Assembly: GCA_016714895.1 (NCBI GenBank)
Contig: JADKBV010000012.1
Coordinates: forward strand, 248,001 to 312,000
DNA length: 64,000 nt
Source: Saprospiraceae bacterium
Lineage (GTDB): Bacteria; Bacteroidota; Bacteroidia; Chitinophagales; Saprospiraceae
Direction of reading: 5' to 3'
The notes beneath the pieces are model-generated. The model saw only the letters and a program-made list of their open reading frames with translations. It had not been told where the DNA came from and ran no database searches. Of this stretch, positions 27,466-36,660 are shown piece after piece (position 1 is the stretch's first letter; the number at the start of each line of letters is the position of its first letter). The position numbers and the translations under genes were made by a program.

Positions 27466-28062
27466 TTATTTTTTTAATTCCTGAATTTCTGTATAATTAA
27501 GTTTTTTACTGAGATATGTTCTTTCTCCTCTTGTATATTCTTCCACTTTTATTCCCGAATTTATTAAAATTTCAGATAACTTAAAAAATTTATTTTTACC
27601 AACAGTACCTTCTAAATAAATGAAAAAACTTCTTTCAAAATTTGAACCCTTAATTAATATTCTGTTTTTAGTCCCAAAATAAATATTCGGATTTCTACCC
27701 CAACCTTCAATTTCAGTATTGTATCCTTCATATTTCAAGATTACTTTGCCCTTAAAGGTATTATCCAACAATACATTTCCGATATCATCTTTAAGATAAA
27801 AGGGGTCTATGTTTACGTATAATTTGCCAATTAAATTTTTGTTGATGATTTCTGATTCAGATTTACCAGCGGAACTAAACTTCACCACTATTCCGATTAC
27901 CGTAACGATTAGCACAAAAGCAAGAATAGAATCACTATTGCCAATAATCGGAATTAAAAACACACCTATTAATCCAAAAAAAAGAAATAATATTAAAGGT
28001 TTTGACCTATTTTCATGAGTCAGTTCGGTTTCTAAAGATCTATTTAAAATATCGAACTCCAT
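27466..28062 (-). CDS. Hypothetical membrane protein
   Basis: 198 aa. It has two adjacent transmembrane segments near residues 20-40 (PLILFLFFGLIGVFLIPII) and 45-65 (LAFVLIVTVIGIVVKF), and a C-terminal cytoplasmic or periplasmic region of about 130 residues rich in I, K and Y. No family recognised. It lies just outside the IS4-type element, whose target duplication begins at 28090. Confidence 0.55.
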   Translation of the reverse strand: MEFDILNRSLETELTHENRSKPLILFLFFGLIGVFLIPIIGNSDSILAFVLIVTVIGIVVKFSSAGKSESEIINKNLIGKLYVNIDPFYLKDDIGNVLLDNTFKGKVILKYEGYNTEIEGWGRNPNIYFGTKNRILIKGSNFERSFFIYLEGTVGKNKFFKLSEILINSGIKVEEYTRGERTYLSKKLNYTEIQELKK

Positions 28063-28089
28063 AAGTCAATTTATATTTTATTTTTTTGT

Positions 28090-28098
28090 ATTGATAAT
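28090..28098 (+). repeat. Left target-site duplication of the IS4-type element
   Basis: ATTGATAAT, identical to 29438-29446 on the other side of the element. Confidence 0.85.
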
Positions 28099-29437
28099 CA
28101 CACGTGTCCAAAATAAATTAAAACAATACAAAACTAGCCCAAAAAGCTTAGATTGTAGGAATCAAAAAGGGTAAAATTGAAAAATAACCCACTGTTCAAA
28201 AATTAAACGACAATTGGCCATTTTTATTCGGCGGTTTTCCTGGTCTGATGACCGGATAATCAGCCCAATACCACAGGTCAATTTTAACAAACAGGTTTAA
28301 TCTGAGAAAATGCTACCAGATTTGGACATGTGCAGGATATTTTGCCTTGTTTTTGATATACATCAGCAGTAATATGGCGATAAGTGAACACCAAATTTGA
28401 ATTTGTACAGCATTTTCTGACAGGCCAACAAAAGTTTTCACGCTGAACAGCTGTTTTAGCTGTTTGAAGAATGATTCGATAGCCCAGCGAGCTCTGTACA
28501 ACTGGGAAATATGGTCTGCTGTCCAAGATATATTATTGGTTAAAAGAACGATATTCTGCTTGTTTTTCATCGTAAACAGTAACTAAGCGGAGTTTTTCAG
28601 GATAGTCAGCAGAGCTGTAAAACCCGCACAGCCTGATATCTTCATCTGATAGGATATGGTTCGTGCTTGTCATTGGTTAAGAAGGTTTCCACCACCTCGA
28701 TATGGGCGTTGGATTTGAGGCGGGTGACAAAAGTAACCCCGCTGCTGTCCAAATTAAATAACCATTTAAAATCCACGTAAGCTCTGTCCATGACCAAAAC
28801 CGAATTTTTAGCAAACGTCATAGTTTTAGCTACCCTCACGTCAGCTTTTTGCCATCTGTCAGGTAAGCATACGGGAAGACCGGAATCATAATCTAAAACG
28901 GTGAAGCTTCACTGCCCCCTTGTTTGTCTTGTAATGAGCCCAGTCAAACAAGGATAAACACAAGGTAATAGTCGTTGAATCCAGAATGTATATTTTCTTT
29001 TTTATCTTTCGGGCAAAGGCTCTCAAATCCGGACGGTGGGGTCCAAGCTTATCTACCATGGTAAAATAGATATCCCTGAATACCTCGTAATCCCGGTTCT
29101 TGTTAATGTAACTCAGAGATGATTTACAGGGCGGTTTAACAATACCAAAATGATTCAGATTGCCCGTGGCACTCAACAAGCCGGAGGCAATGTCTCTTAA
29201 TGATCCACAATTGGCAACTTGCATAAAAACCATCGAAACAAGATGTGTCCAAGTATTGATTCCCTTGGAAAACTTATCCGAATTATGCTGTAGAATAATT
29301 TTTTTACAGATTCCTGTGTAATAATCCTAAAATCGACTAAATATACTTACTTTTATGTCTGACATGGCATGAGTGGTTGCACCCTAAAGATAGGGACATT
29401 TTTGTCATGTCATTTTTTTTTATTTTGGACACATGTG
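28099..29437 (-). mobile_element. Degenerate IS4-family insertion sequence
   Basis: A 1339-bp element. The left end reads CACACGTGTCCAAAATAAA and the right end is its near-perfect inverse (TTTATTTTGGACACATGTG). It is flanked by a perfect 9-bp direct repeat, ATTGATAAT. Inside is a broken IS4-type transposase on the minus strand. The 9-bp duplication and the ends fit IS4-like transposition; the intact duplication shows it inserted here as a unit before it decayed. Confidence 0.88.
28313..29365 (-). pseudogene. IS4-family transposase, multiple frameshifts
   Basis: Fragments in different frames together make an IS4-type DDE transposase. The start is near 29365 (MSDIKVSIFS), interrupted by a stop after about 12 codons. 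Then come SKGINTWTHLVSMVFMQVA..., IYILDSTTITLCLSLFDW (first Asp), VLVMDRAYVDFKWL (second Asp), and YRARWAIESFFKQLKQLF (Y-R-E-K signature with the Glu). At least three or four frame changes or stops separate them, so it is not functional. Confidence 0.85.
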
Positions 29438-29446
29438 ATTGATAAT
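29438..29446 (+). repeat. Right target-site duplication of the IS4-type element
   Basis: ATTGATAAT, identical to 28090-28098. Confidence 0.85.
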
Positions 29447-29570
29447 ATTTTTAAAATCAATTAAGGGTATCAATTTTAATACATTTTAGTCCTAAAAATC
29501 AAAAATATATATTTTACCCCAATCCATCCAACATTTTAACGTAATTAGTAAAAAATAAAAGTTTTTGCTT

Positions 29571-30329
29571 TCATTCATTCAAAAAGGACAATACAATGCT
29601 TTGTATTTCTTTCCTTTGTTCGTCATTGGCATTATCGTCCATTTCATTATGGGTGGTGTTCTCCAGTTTTACGATTTTTATTCTATACTTTCGGATTTCC
29701 CTTTCTGTCGGCAAAACACCTTCATCTGCAGGCTGGTCGCTTGATCGCAATGAATACACTTTGAGACCCTTTTTTTTCGGCAAAACCATTCTTCTATTAT
29801 CCAGAGTAATGATTTTATCTGCGATGTTCGGATACTTTTGAGGAAAAAGGGCGGTCAAATCGCCTCCATTTGAATGTCCTATCAGGGTTATATGTTTGAA
29901 ATCCAAATCCGGATGTGATTTTTTAAAAGTGTTAATGACAAATAAAATATTGTCGGCGCCACGGTCCCAAAAAGGTCGTCTGAGAATTTGTGGATTACCG
30001 GTCAATGGCAACAAACTGTCCGTGGCCAATTCGTGCTGGATGCTGACCACAAAAAAGCCCTGTGACGCTACATATTCTGTCAAATAAGAATACGCTATAT
30101 AATCCCCGCCTTTATTCTGACCGTAGCCATGACTGAAAATAACCACTTTTTGTTTTCCTGAAGTTTTGTTGGTTGGTTTATAAATGGCTATCGGAATTTT
30201 TCGTTGTCTTTCCCCGTCATATAATGTTAATGTATCCGGTACAATGTTATAAACAGATTTATGGTTTACCGAATTTCCGAACGCAGAAAACCCGGATAAA
30301 AAACTAAATATTAAAATATTGATGATCAT
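29571..30329 (-). CDS. Secreted alpha/beta hydrolase
   Basis: 252 aa. A short signal-like N-terminus (MIINILIFSFLSGFSAFG) is followed by an alpha/beta hydrolase core: VVIFSHGYGQNKGG (oxyanion strand) near 70, nucleophile elbow LIGHSNGGDL near 150 with Ser in GHSNG, and a late histidine in ENTTHNEMDD as the likely catalytic base. Related proteins are annotated as dienelactone hydrolase-like or PET-hydrolase-like esterases. Substrate unknown. The gene stands alone between the IS4-type element and the beta-lactamase. Confidence 0.75.
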   Translation of the reverse strand: MIINILIFSFLSGFSAFGNSVNHKSVYNIVPDTLTLYDGERQRKIPIAIYKPTNKTSGKQKVVIFSHGYGQNKGGDYIAYSYLTEYVASQGFFVVSIQHELATDSLLPLTGNPQILRRPFWDRGADNILFVINTFKKSHPDLDFKHITLIGHSNGGDLTALFPQKYPNIADKIITLDNRRMVLPKKKGLKVYSLRSSDQPADEGVLPTEREIRKYRIKIVKLENTTHNEMDDNANDEQRKEIQSIVLSFLNE

Positions 30330-30480
30330 GAATTATTTTGTTGGTTGGTGGTAAAAAAAAGATGTGGTTATGTTATCGTGTTATGAAATGAAATCAATAA
30401 CAGATTATCAAAAAGCATAAAAGATCCATCACAACACCACGCCGTAATTGCAGCTTGTGCCGAACGGGGTGATCGCTGTT

Positions 30481-31386
30481 CTATTTTGTTTTTGATATAA
30501 AATAATCCCAGGTAACTTTTGATATGTCTGCGATTATTTTTTCATTCTCTTCTGCACTCTCTTTAGAATCCGTGATAAAAACACTAATAAAAAAAGATTT
30601 GTTGTTTGGCAAAAAAACGACACCTATATCATTAACCGCTGCTGTTATTCCGGTATCTTTATTTGAACCTGACCATCCTGTTTTATGAGCTACTACCGTG
30701 CCGACAGGTAAATTCCCTTTTAGCCGCATTTGGCCGGTAGAAGTCTCTTTCATAATTTTCCATAAAAAATCATAACTTTCCTGGCTTAACAAATTATTTT
30801 TGTTGTAAAAAAAGAGTTCGAGTATTTGGTTAGCAGCTAAAGGTGTGGTCCAATTCTCAAATTGTCTGTCCCAGTTCGTCTGCATGATTTCCTCATTAAT
30901 TTTGATTGAAATATCATTAACCCCTTTTGTTTTAATATAGTTTTCAACAAATTCGGGCCCTCCAAGAATTTTTAACAATATATCGCAACCCACATTATCG
31001 CTTTGAGATATGGTATATTCCAGGATTTCAGCAATACTGAGTATTGTTCCTTCAGGGTATTTTTCCCGAATCGGACTCCATAAACCGGGCAAAAGTTCAC
31101 TTTTTTGGATGTCTATTTTCTGGTTTAGATTAAAATTCCCCTTATCTATTTCGGACAACATAGCCAGTCCAATATGAAATTTGAACACACTTTGCATTGG
31201 AAAATGTTTTTCCCCATTAATAAACAATACATCTTGTCCGTTATTTCCAAAAACTGCAACCCCAACTACAGCATCTCTTGTTGTTATGATTTTTAGGATT
31301 TCTTTTTTTAATGAGTCTGTTGTTTGAGCAAACGAATGGCAAACCGTGAGAAATAAAAAAAAAGCTGTAAATGGAAATGGTTTCAT
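30481..31386 (-). CDS. Class A beta-lactamase (subclass A2, PER/CfxA/VEB-like)
   Basis: 301 aa with a signal peptide (residues 1-20, ending SFAQ). The active-site motifs are all present: SVFK (Ser70-Lys73) near 66, SDN near 129, an omega-loop Glu in NEEIMQTNWD, and KTGWSG (Lys234) near 233. The segments LLPGLWSPIREKYPEG and YTISQSDNVGCDILL are typical of Bacteroidota subclass A2 enzymes. It hydrolyses beta-lactams in the periplasm; the spectrum cannot be read from sequence. Its 5' region begins at the attC-like site 31567-31658, so it may be the next cassette. Confidence 0.92.
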   Translation of the reverse strand: MKPFPFTAFFLFLTVCHSFAQTTDSLKKEILKIITTRDAVVGVAVFGNNGQDVLFINGEKHFPMQSVFKFHIGLAMLSEIDKGNFNLNQKIDIQKSELLPGLWSPIREKYPEGTILSIAEILEYTISQSDNVGCDILLKILGGPEFVENYIKTKGVNDISIKINEEIMQTNWDRQFENWTTPLAANQILELFFYNKNNLLSQESYDFLWKIMKETSTGQMRLKGNLPVGTVVAHKTGWSGSNKDTGITAAVNDIGVVFLPNNKSFFISVFITDSKESAEENEKIIADISKVTWDYFISKTK

Positions 31387-31566
31387 GTTATGGTTTTGTG
31401 TTTAACTCTTTTTTCGATTTGGATGTTTTTGATTTAAGATATGGTACACTTAGCTTTTCACCTGTTGGTTTGTAGTGAGTAACACTCCACAAAAATAGGA
31501 CCAATGGTTAATTTAAAATGTTTTTAAAAGTGATTTGGTTTTAAATTAGCACTGTCCCCATTGGTT

Positions 31567-31658
31567 GCCTCTAACGGTTGGATGTGCGACGTGGCGGCGA
31601 GCGTTAGCTTTTGCGGATGGGTTTTCGCCACCATGTGCGCATATCCATTGTTCCATGC
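31567..31658 (-). repeat. attC-like palindromic site A
   Basis: Outer boxes GCCTCTAAC (31567-31575) and GTTCCATGC (31650-31658) enclose imperfect arms. GGATGTGCG...GTGGCGGCGA pairs with TCGCCAC...GTGCGCATATCC, and the loop is about 31605-31622. Read on the minus strand it runs from an AAC-ending box to a GTTAGAGGC box, as in integron attC sites. The GCATGGAAC box (minus strand) is the exact complement of GTTCCATGC at the start of the same cassette (32501-32509). Confidence 0.7.
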
Positions 31659-31687
31659 TTTATAAAAATTGAGAGACGAGATAATTT

Positions 31688-32422
31688 CTATGGATGAAAT
31701 ACTAATTTTTGCATTTTCAATTCTTTAAATTGAAAATGCATACTTAAAATTTGCCTTAATTGTTCAATGATTTTATCATCTTTCAATAAAGCCATGACTT
31801 CTTCTGCTTTGTGTAAATAATCTGGTGATTTTGAATGCTGTTGCACCATTGTTTTTTCAAATTCTGCTAATTTACTTTGATCATTTAGTACAATTACAAT
31901 TCCAAGTTTGATGAAAAGATGATCTCGAAAACTATTCCATTTGTCAATCATTTCATCTTCTCTTTTTAAAAAAAGTTCATTATAAATATTCTCCAAAGAA
32001 TTTGTTTGATTGAAAACCACAGGAATAATTTCGTTAATGTAGTTTACCATGCCTGCGAAAAAAGAATTTAACTCATCTTTATTTTTAATGATAAATTTAT
32101 TTGTAGTTGGATAATTTGCCTTTAACCAATGACTGACAAAAATAGTATCTTGAATGTGATTTTCATTCCATGCTGGAAATTTCACAATATTATAAATATA
32201 CCTTTTCAAGTTGCTTAAAAAATCATGATAAATTTGTATTGAAACAGTGGTGATATAAAAATCATCATAGTGAGTATTATAACCCAAAGAAATAATTGCT
32301 TTTGAACCCTGCGCCAATTGGATAGTTATGGGATATGCACCATCTTTTTCTATGGATAAGTTATTCTGCTTTGCAAAATCAAACCAAAGTTTTTTTGTAT
32401 CTTTTGTGAAACTCATTTTCAA
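31688..32422 (-). CDS. Hypothetical cassette-borne protein
   Basis: 244 aa, soluble, no signal peptide or membrane segment and no family I recognise. It is rich in K, I, N and F. The N-terminal half (KKLWFDFAKQNNLSIEKD...) looks like a beta-rich domain; the C-terminal ~100 residues are mostly helical with heptads. It is the only gene in a 934-bp module (31575-32508) bounded by two attC-like sites, with its stop 30 bp before site A, a typical cassette layout. Confidence 0.65.
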   Translation of the reverse strand: MKMSFTKDTKKLWFDFAKQNNLSIEKDGAYPITIQLAQGSKAIISLGYNTHYDDFYITTVSIQIYHDFLSNLKRYIYNIVKFPAWNENHIQDTIFVSHWLKANYPTTNKFIIKNKDELNSFFAGMVNYINEIIPVVFNQTNSLENIYNELFLKREDEMIDKWNSFRDHLFIKLGIVIVLNDQSKLAEFEKTMVQQHSKSPDYLHKAEEVMALLKDDKIIEQLRQILSMHFQFKELKMQKLVFHP

Positions 32423-32500
32423 TTGCTCTTGTGATTTTTATTTATTGTTTCTTTTTGATATTTGTTATAATATGTTTGTATTCATTTTTTATTTATGATT

Positions 32501-32632
32501 GCATGGAACGTTTTGGGGCTTGGCGAAGTGGGGGATTAGAAGTACAAATGTTCAAATTAGCACTAATGTTGATAGAAGTACAAATGCTCAATTTAGCACT
32601 AATGCCCCCATTTTGCCAAACCCCTGTTGAAC
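32501..32632 (-). repeat. attC-like palindromic site B
   Basis: 132 bp. GGGGCTTGGCGAAGTGGGGG pairs with CCCCCATTTTGCCAAACCCC (about 17 of 20 matched). The boxes are GCATGGAAC (32501-32509) and GTTGAAC (32626-32632). On the minus strand GTTCAAC fits RYYYAAC. The loop holds repeated GAAGTACAAATG and TTAGCACTAATG segments also present in site D. Confidence 0.75.
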
Positions 32633-32662
32633 TAAACCTTCGGTAGCTTCTTGGCTTAATTA

Positions 32663-33655
32663 TTGGCATTAGTATTTCAATCAAAAATATTTAAAAATGG
32701 CAACAAAAAAAAGCGACCAGAAGATATAGGTCAACACACACTGATTGCTCAAGCGCGAGCACAAGTTACGGGTTTTTCAGAACTGATCGACAAATTTGAG
32801 AAAAAACTTTCTGTCTTAGGTCGAAGTCAATCGACCTTTAAAAATTACGCCCGCCACATAGCTCAGATGGCACTTCACTTCGATTGCCTGCCTACTGAAC
32901 TCGAAGAAGATCAGGTGACTGATTATCTACATTTACTCAAGGAGCAGCATAACACACCATCCGATTCTTACTTTAAACATACGGTGTATGGTCTGCGTAT
33001 GTTATGCAAAGTGCAAGGATTAAAGCCACATGACATTGGACTCCCAAGTATCAAGGGGCCTAATAAACTTCCGGTAGTGTTATCAAAAGACGAGATGTGG
33101 CGCTTGCTCAGATCTCCGGATTTAATGAAACATAAAATATTGATTGGCTTGCTATATGGTTGTGGTTTGCGATGTATGGAAGCAAGAAGTGTACGTTTGC
33201 AAGATCTTGATTTTGATCGTAAAGTACTCCATGTAGTACAAGGCAAAGGAAAAAAAGATCGATATGTACCACTGAGTGAGCACTTGATTCGAGGATTAAA
33301 GCTTTACATCGATGCAGAGCGACCGGACGAATGGTTATTTAATGGTCAGCCTATGGAAAACCGCAAAGGTGGTGACTTCGATAGTCGATACTCACAAAAA
33401 GGAGTTCAGTGGGCTGTTAGTTCGGCATCCAGGAAAGCTGGCATCATAAAGCATGTCAATGTGCATACCCTGAGACACACCTTTGCTACCCACTTGCTGG
33501 AAGACGGTATGGACATCATGACACTCAAGGAGATGCTTGGTCACGAGCGCATCGAAACGACATTAGTTTACTTGCACATAGCACAAAGTGGACGTCGCAA
33601 ACCTTTCAGTCCCTTAGATACCCTGTTTTCTACATGCGCGCCGAGCACGAAGTAG
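32663..33655 (+). CDS. Tyrosine recombinase (XerC/D-like) of the IS91-type element
   Basis: About 330 codons. A SAM-like N-terminal domain (FKNYARHIAQMALHFD) is followed by a catalytic domain with R (GCGLRCMEAR), HTLRHTFATH, GHERIETT and the tyrosine in TTLVYLHIAQ. The frame shown begins at a TTG. An ATG at 32697 (MATKK...) is one base out of frame and separated from it by an A8 run (32705-32712), so the real start may be that ATG with a one-base homopolymer error. It is not an integron integrase: the IntI-specific patch is not evident, and it overlaps the transposase by 22 bp. Confidence 0.8.
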   Translation: MALVFQSKIFKNGNKKKRPEDIGQHTLIAQARAQVTGFSELIDKFEKKLSVLGRSQSTFKNYARHIAQMALHFDCLPTELEEDQVTDYLHLLKEQHNTPSDSYFKHTVYGLRMLCKVQGLKPHDIGLPSIKGPNKLPVVLSKDEMWRLLRSPDLMKHKILIGLLYGCGLRCMEARSVRLQDLDFDRKVLHVVQGKGKKDRYVPLSEHLIRGLKLYIDAERPDEWLFNGQPMENRKGGDFDSRYSQKGVQWAVSSASRKAGIIKHVNVHTLRHTFATHLLEDGMDIMTLKEMLGHERIETTLVYLHIAQSGRRKPFSPLDTLFSTCAPSTK

Positions 33656-34760
33656 CGCACCTACTGGCTCGATCATGGGATAAAGTAGCATTATTAGGTA
33701 TAAATAGCTGGCAAGTACGTACACTGAGGGCGATCAAAGACTGCCGTACAGTTGCCTTGGGTGGTCATGTGGATAGCTGTAATAGTTGTGGCCATGTCCA
33801 GATCAGTTACAATAGTTGTAGGAATCGACATTGTCCTAAGTGTCAAGGTCACAAGCGTGTACAATGGATCGAAGCGAGAGAGTCAGAGTTGCTTCCTGTG
33901 CCTTATTTTCATGTTGTTTTTACCTTACCGGATGAGTTAAATACTTTAGCATTGCATAAACCTGAGATTGTCTATGATGCTCTATTTAAATCAGCATGGG
34001 AGACGGTAGAGGCATTTACAGGCAAAGATAACAAGGCTGGTATGATCTCTATTTTACATACTTGGGGCCAGAATCTGAGTCTACACCCCCACATCCACTG
34101 CATCATCCCTGGTGGTTTTGTGGACAGAAATGGTATGTGGAAGTTGTCAAAGGCAGAAGGCAAATTTCTATTCCTGTCAAGGCGATGAGCAAAGTTTATC
34201 GGGCTAAATATGTGTCATTTTTGCGGTCATCTGATATTGAATTGGAGCAATCCACTTACGATACTTTATTCAAAAAAGAATGGGTAGTGTATGCTAAAAG
34301 ACCTTTTGGTTCTCCCAAGTCAGTTGTAGAATATCTGGGGAGATATACGCATAAAATAGCTATCTCCAATCATCGTATATTGGCTATTGACGATCAGACA
34401 GTGACAATATCTTACAAGGACTATCGGGTAGATGGTCAAAAGAAAATAATGACACTCAGCCATGAAGAGTTCGTCCGCAGGTTTGCATTGCATATCCTGC
34501 CTAAACGATTTGTAAGGATCAGGCACTATGGCTTCCTGAGCTCGACCTGGAAGCGATCCAAGTTAACGCAATTACAATCCCAACTCAAAGGGATAATTTT
34601 AACATCATTATCATTTGTGATCAAAGGATCGTATCATAAAGCCTGTCCTTGTTGTAAAACAGGTCAAATGATCACACTAATCACCTTTGGTAGACGAGGT
34701 CCACCAAGTGAGTTTTACAAGTCTGCCTATGAAAAGTATTCATCCCTAAAATCAATATGA
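33634..34760 (+). pseudogene. IS91-family HUH (Y2) transposase, frameshifted
   Basis: The first frame has a cysteine zinc-binding region (CNSCGH, CRNRHCPKC, residues ~48-72), then HTWGQNLSLHPHIHCIIPGG (HUH motif) and ends prematurely at 34188 (KFLFLSRR). The second frame carries PVKAMSKVYRAKYVSFLR, the Y2 motif EYLGRYTHKIAISNHR and the conserved C-terminus to 34760. The junction near 34172-34177 (TTCCTG) lacks one C: with CCC it would read KFLFPVKAMSKVYR. The protein would be about 375 aa if intact. Confidence 0.85.
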
Positions 34761-34961
34761 ATTTGGGTAAGGGTTCTTATACTCCGAATTAAAAAAAATA
34801 AACAAAAGGCCTCATCCTATGGCTTAAACTTATAAAAAAAGTACTACAAATGCCTTTGTATCTATCATGCAAAGGCACGAAACAAGTCAAGAATCTGGAC
34901 GATATCTCCATACAATACATAAAAATCGTTTTTCAAGCCTGGCTCCACTACCGAAGATTCC

Positions 34962-35020
34962 GTTCAACAGGACGTTCATCGCATGTCAGCTGGACACGAC
35001 GAACGCTTAGCTGTTAGCGG
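34962..35020 (-). repeat. attC-like palindromic site 2 (porin cassette)
   Basis: 59 bp. The boxes are GTTCAAC (34962-34968) and GTTAGCGG (35013-35020). The arms CAACAG-ACGTTCATCG pair with CGACGAACG-CTGTT, and the centre holds TGTCAGCTGGACA. On the minus strand CCGCTAAC is the exact complement of GTTAGCGG at the other end of the porin module (36299-36306). Confidence 0.7.
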
Positions 35021-35075
35021 TTCGTCTTTTTTTTTTATCGTCTTTTCTTTATTCACTTCCCATATAGTTTTTTAT

Positions 35076-36266
35076 CTAGAATGTAACAACACAGGAAAGT
35101 CTGTAGATTAAATTTTTATTTGTGCCATTTTCTAAATAGGTTAAGTCAGATTGCAATTTTAAGCTATGTTTATTAAAATAATGGGAAAATCCGAGCACAT
35201 ACTCTTTTTGCATATTCATAATTGAAGCTACAGAATTTTCGGGAGTAATTTGAGCATACCTAGCAGCAATTTCATTTTTCCTAGTAATAAAATAACCAGA
35301 TTGAATCATAAATGTATTTCCTGCAACAATATAATTTTGCTGTGTTGTGTTATTGATATTTGTAATAATACCCTCATTAGAATTTCTATTATAAAGTTCT
35401 GATTCAATAGAAAACCCTTTGTATTTAAACATCAAATCAACTCCATAATATTGAATATTCGCTATTTCTGCGTTATATAAATAATCGCCTAGTTGTCCCA
35501 TTGTTCTTGTTGCTGCTTCGTTAAAGCTATATACCCCAGCAATAGAAAGCTTAGGTTTTATTTCTCTTTCAATATCGGCTTCTGTATAATCTCCTTTTTT
35601 TGAAAAATCTCCAAAAGGGAGAAATTCAACTCTAGCAGAATAACAAAGTTTACCGTTTTTGTCAGAAACAATTCGACCTTCGCCACTTGATATAGCAATT
35701 GTTGATTTTAACACTGTTTTATTAATATTGAAATTGGTGTATAGCCATACACCTTTATCTCTGTCCAATGTGAAATTATTGTTTGAGATTGAACGTTCCA
35801 CTAATTGAAGATTTGCCGAAGAAACTTGTCTTTGCCTATTACCTGGTAGTTTAGTTTGCCCAAAACCTATTCGAAGCCATTTACTGGCATCATAAAATAA
35901 CATTGCATCCCTCAATATCAAATTATTTTGTACTGAACTATTTGCAGATGCGATGTCCCCGTGTGCAAAACCCAATTGAATGCGATATGAAAATTTGGGA
36001 TTAAATGCGTTACCTTTTATATTTAAACGACACCTTCGAAGTAAAAAGTCGGCACCTGTAGTTTCGTTTGTAATATCTCTTCTGGCTTCAAATACACTTT
36101 GAATTCTCCCACCAATCGCAATTGTAAAGGACGAATCAGCAGATGTAAATTGAATCCCTTTTCCGGCTTCCATTTTAATTGATGACTTGTCAACTTGTGC
36201 TATACAATTGGTGCTAATGACTAAAACAAAAGAAGTAATTAGTTTAATTGATATTAAGAATTTCAT
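35076..36266 (-). CDS. Phosphate-selective-type porin (OprO/OprP family)
   Basis: 396 aa. The signal peptide is at residues 1-23 (ending NCIAQ). The mature part is a beta-barrel with alternating aromatic strands and ends in CVVTF, an aromatic C-terminus typical of outer-membrane proteins. The DFLLRRCRLNIKG and FGQTKLPGNRQR segments fit the OprO/OprP family (R-rich constriction). The solute is unknown; family members pass phosphate or other anions. It is the sole gene of a 1338-bp attC-bounded module. Confidence 0.8.
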   Translation of the reverse strand: MKFLISIKLITSFVLVISTNCIAQVDKSSIKMEAGKGIQFTSADSSFTIAIGGRIQSVFEARRDITNETTGADFLLRRCRLNIKGNAFNPKFSYRIQLGFAHGDIASANSSVQNNLILRDAMLFYDASKWLRIGFGQTKLPGNRQRQVSSANLQLVERSISNNNFTLDRDKGVWLYTNFNINKTVLKSTIAISSGEGRIVSDKNGKLCYSARVEFLPFGDFSKKGDYTEADIEREIKPKLSIAGVYSFNEAATRTMGQLGDYLYNAEIANIQYYGVDLMFKYKGFSIESELYNRNSNEGIITNINNTTQQNYIVAGNTFMIQSGYFITRKNEIAARYAQITPENSVASIMNMQKEYVLGFSHYFNKHSLKLQSDLTYLENGTNKNLIYRLSCVVTF

Positions 36267-36298
36267 ATAAAGTATTAATTGTTATTTTTTTAGGATGA

Positions 36299-36440
36299 CC
36301 GCTAACGGTTTGCAGCTACACGCAGGCAGGGATTTTTAGCACTAAACTTCATACGAAGAACTGAACTTTAAATTTAGCACTTTCCTGTCATACGAAGCAC
36401 GAAACCCCTGCTTGCTTGTAGGTGCTGTTATAGCCAGTGG
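36299..36440 (-). repeat. attC-like palindromic site C (copper module)
   Basis: 142 bp. The boxes are CCGCTAAC (36299-36306) and GTTATAGCCAGTGG (36427-36440). The arms CAGCTACACGCAGGCAGGG and CCCTGCTTGCTTGTAGGTGCTG pair imperfectly. The loop has TTAGCACT and TACGAAG repeats. The GTTATAGCCA.TGG end matches the far end of the copper module (43516-43529), with one base lost there. Confidence 0.72.
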
Positions 36441-36579
36441 TTCTTGTCGTCTGTCCTTGTAAACCATTGTGATTGTTGAGATTCAGTGTCAGTGTCATTG
36501 TCTGTTGGGTTGTGCGTTGCGTTTTTTATTTTTTTGAAGGGTCGGTAAATTTTTTAAAACAATTTTGTCTTGCGTTGGC

Positions 36580-36649
36580 TTTGCAAGCTCTTTGACAAAG
36601 CTTTGGTCTGCGTGTTGGCTTTGTGGGGCTTTGGCAATGTGCTTGCAAA
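36580..36649 (-). repeat. Long hairpin repeat, copy 1
   Basis: TTTGCAAGCTCTTTGACAAAGC (36580-36601) pairs with GCTTTGGCAATGTGCTTGCAAA (36628-36649), 19 of 22 positions matched. It lies just downstream of the multicopper oxidase stop. It shares the off-pair core GCTCTTT / AATGTGC with copies at 43257-43317 and 43716-43782 while the rest of the arms differ. Confidence 0.65.
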
Positions 36650-36660
36650 TTGGGTAGCAA

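Larger units (their letters stand above)
32633..34961 (+). mobile_element. IS91-family element with tyrosine recombinase (approximate ends)
   Basis: It carries a tyrosine recombinase gene and an overlapping IS91-type HUH/Y2 transposase, both on the plus strand, a known sub-type of IS91 elements. Short inverted ends CTTCGGTAG (32638-32646) and CTACCGAAG (34948-34956) lie close to GTTGAAC (32626-32632) and GTTCAAC (34962-34968). IS91 elements favour GTTC or CTTG next to the right end, which fits the GTTC at 34962. The exact ends are inferred. Confidence 0.65.

Noticed and set aside
30430..30483. Palindrome after the beta-lactamase as its attC site
   Set aside because: The arms pair only partly, and its GTTCTAT box does not match the GTTAGAGGC start of the module, unlike the other four modules.
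32431..32646. 71-codon plus-strand frame
   Set aside because: It lies on the attC-like site B palindrome, so the apparent protein is a by-product of the repeat.
32663..33655. Tyrosine recombinase as the missing integron integrase
   Set aside because: It lacks an evident IntI-specific insertion and overlaps an IS91 transposase by 22 bp, the known arrangement of IS91-type elements.
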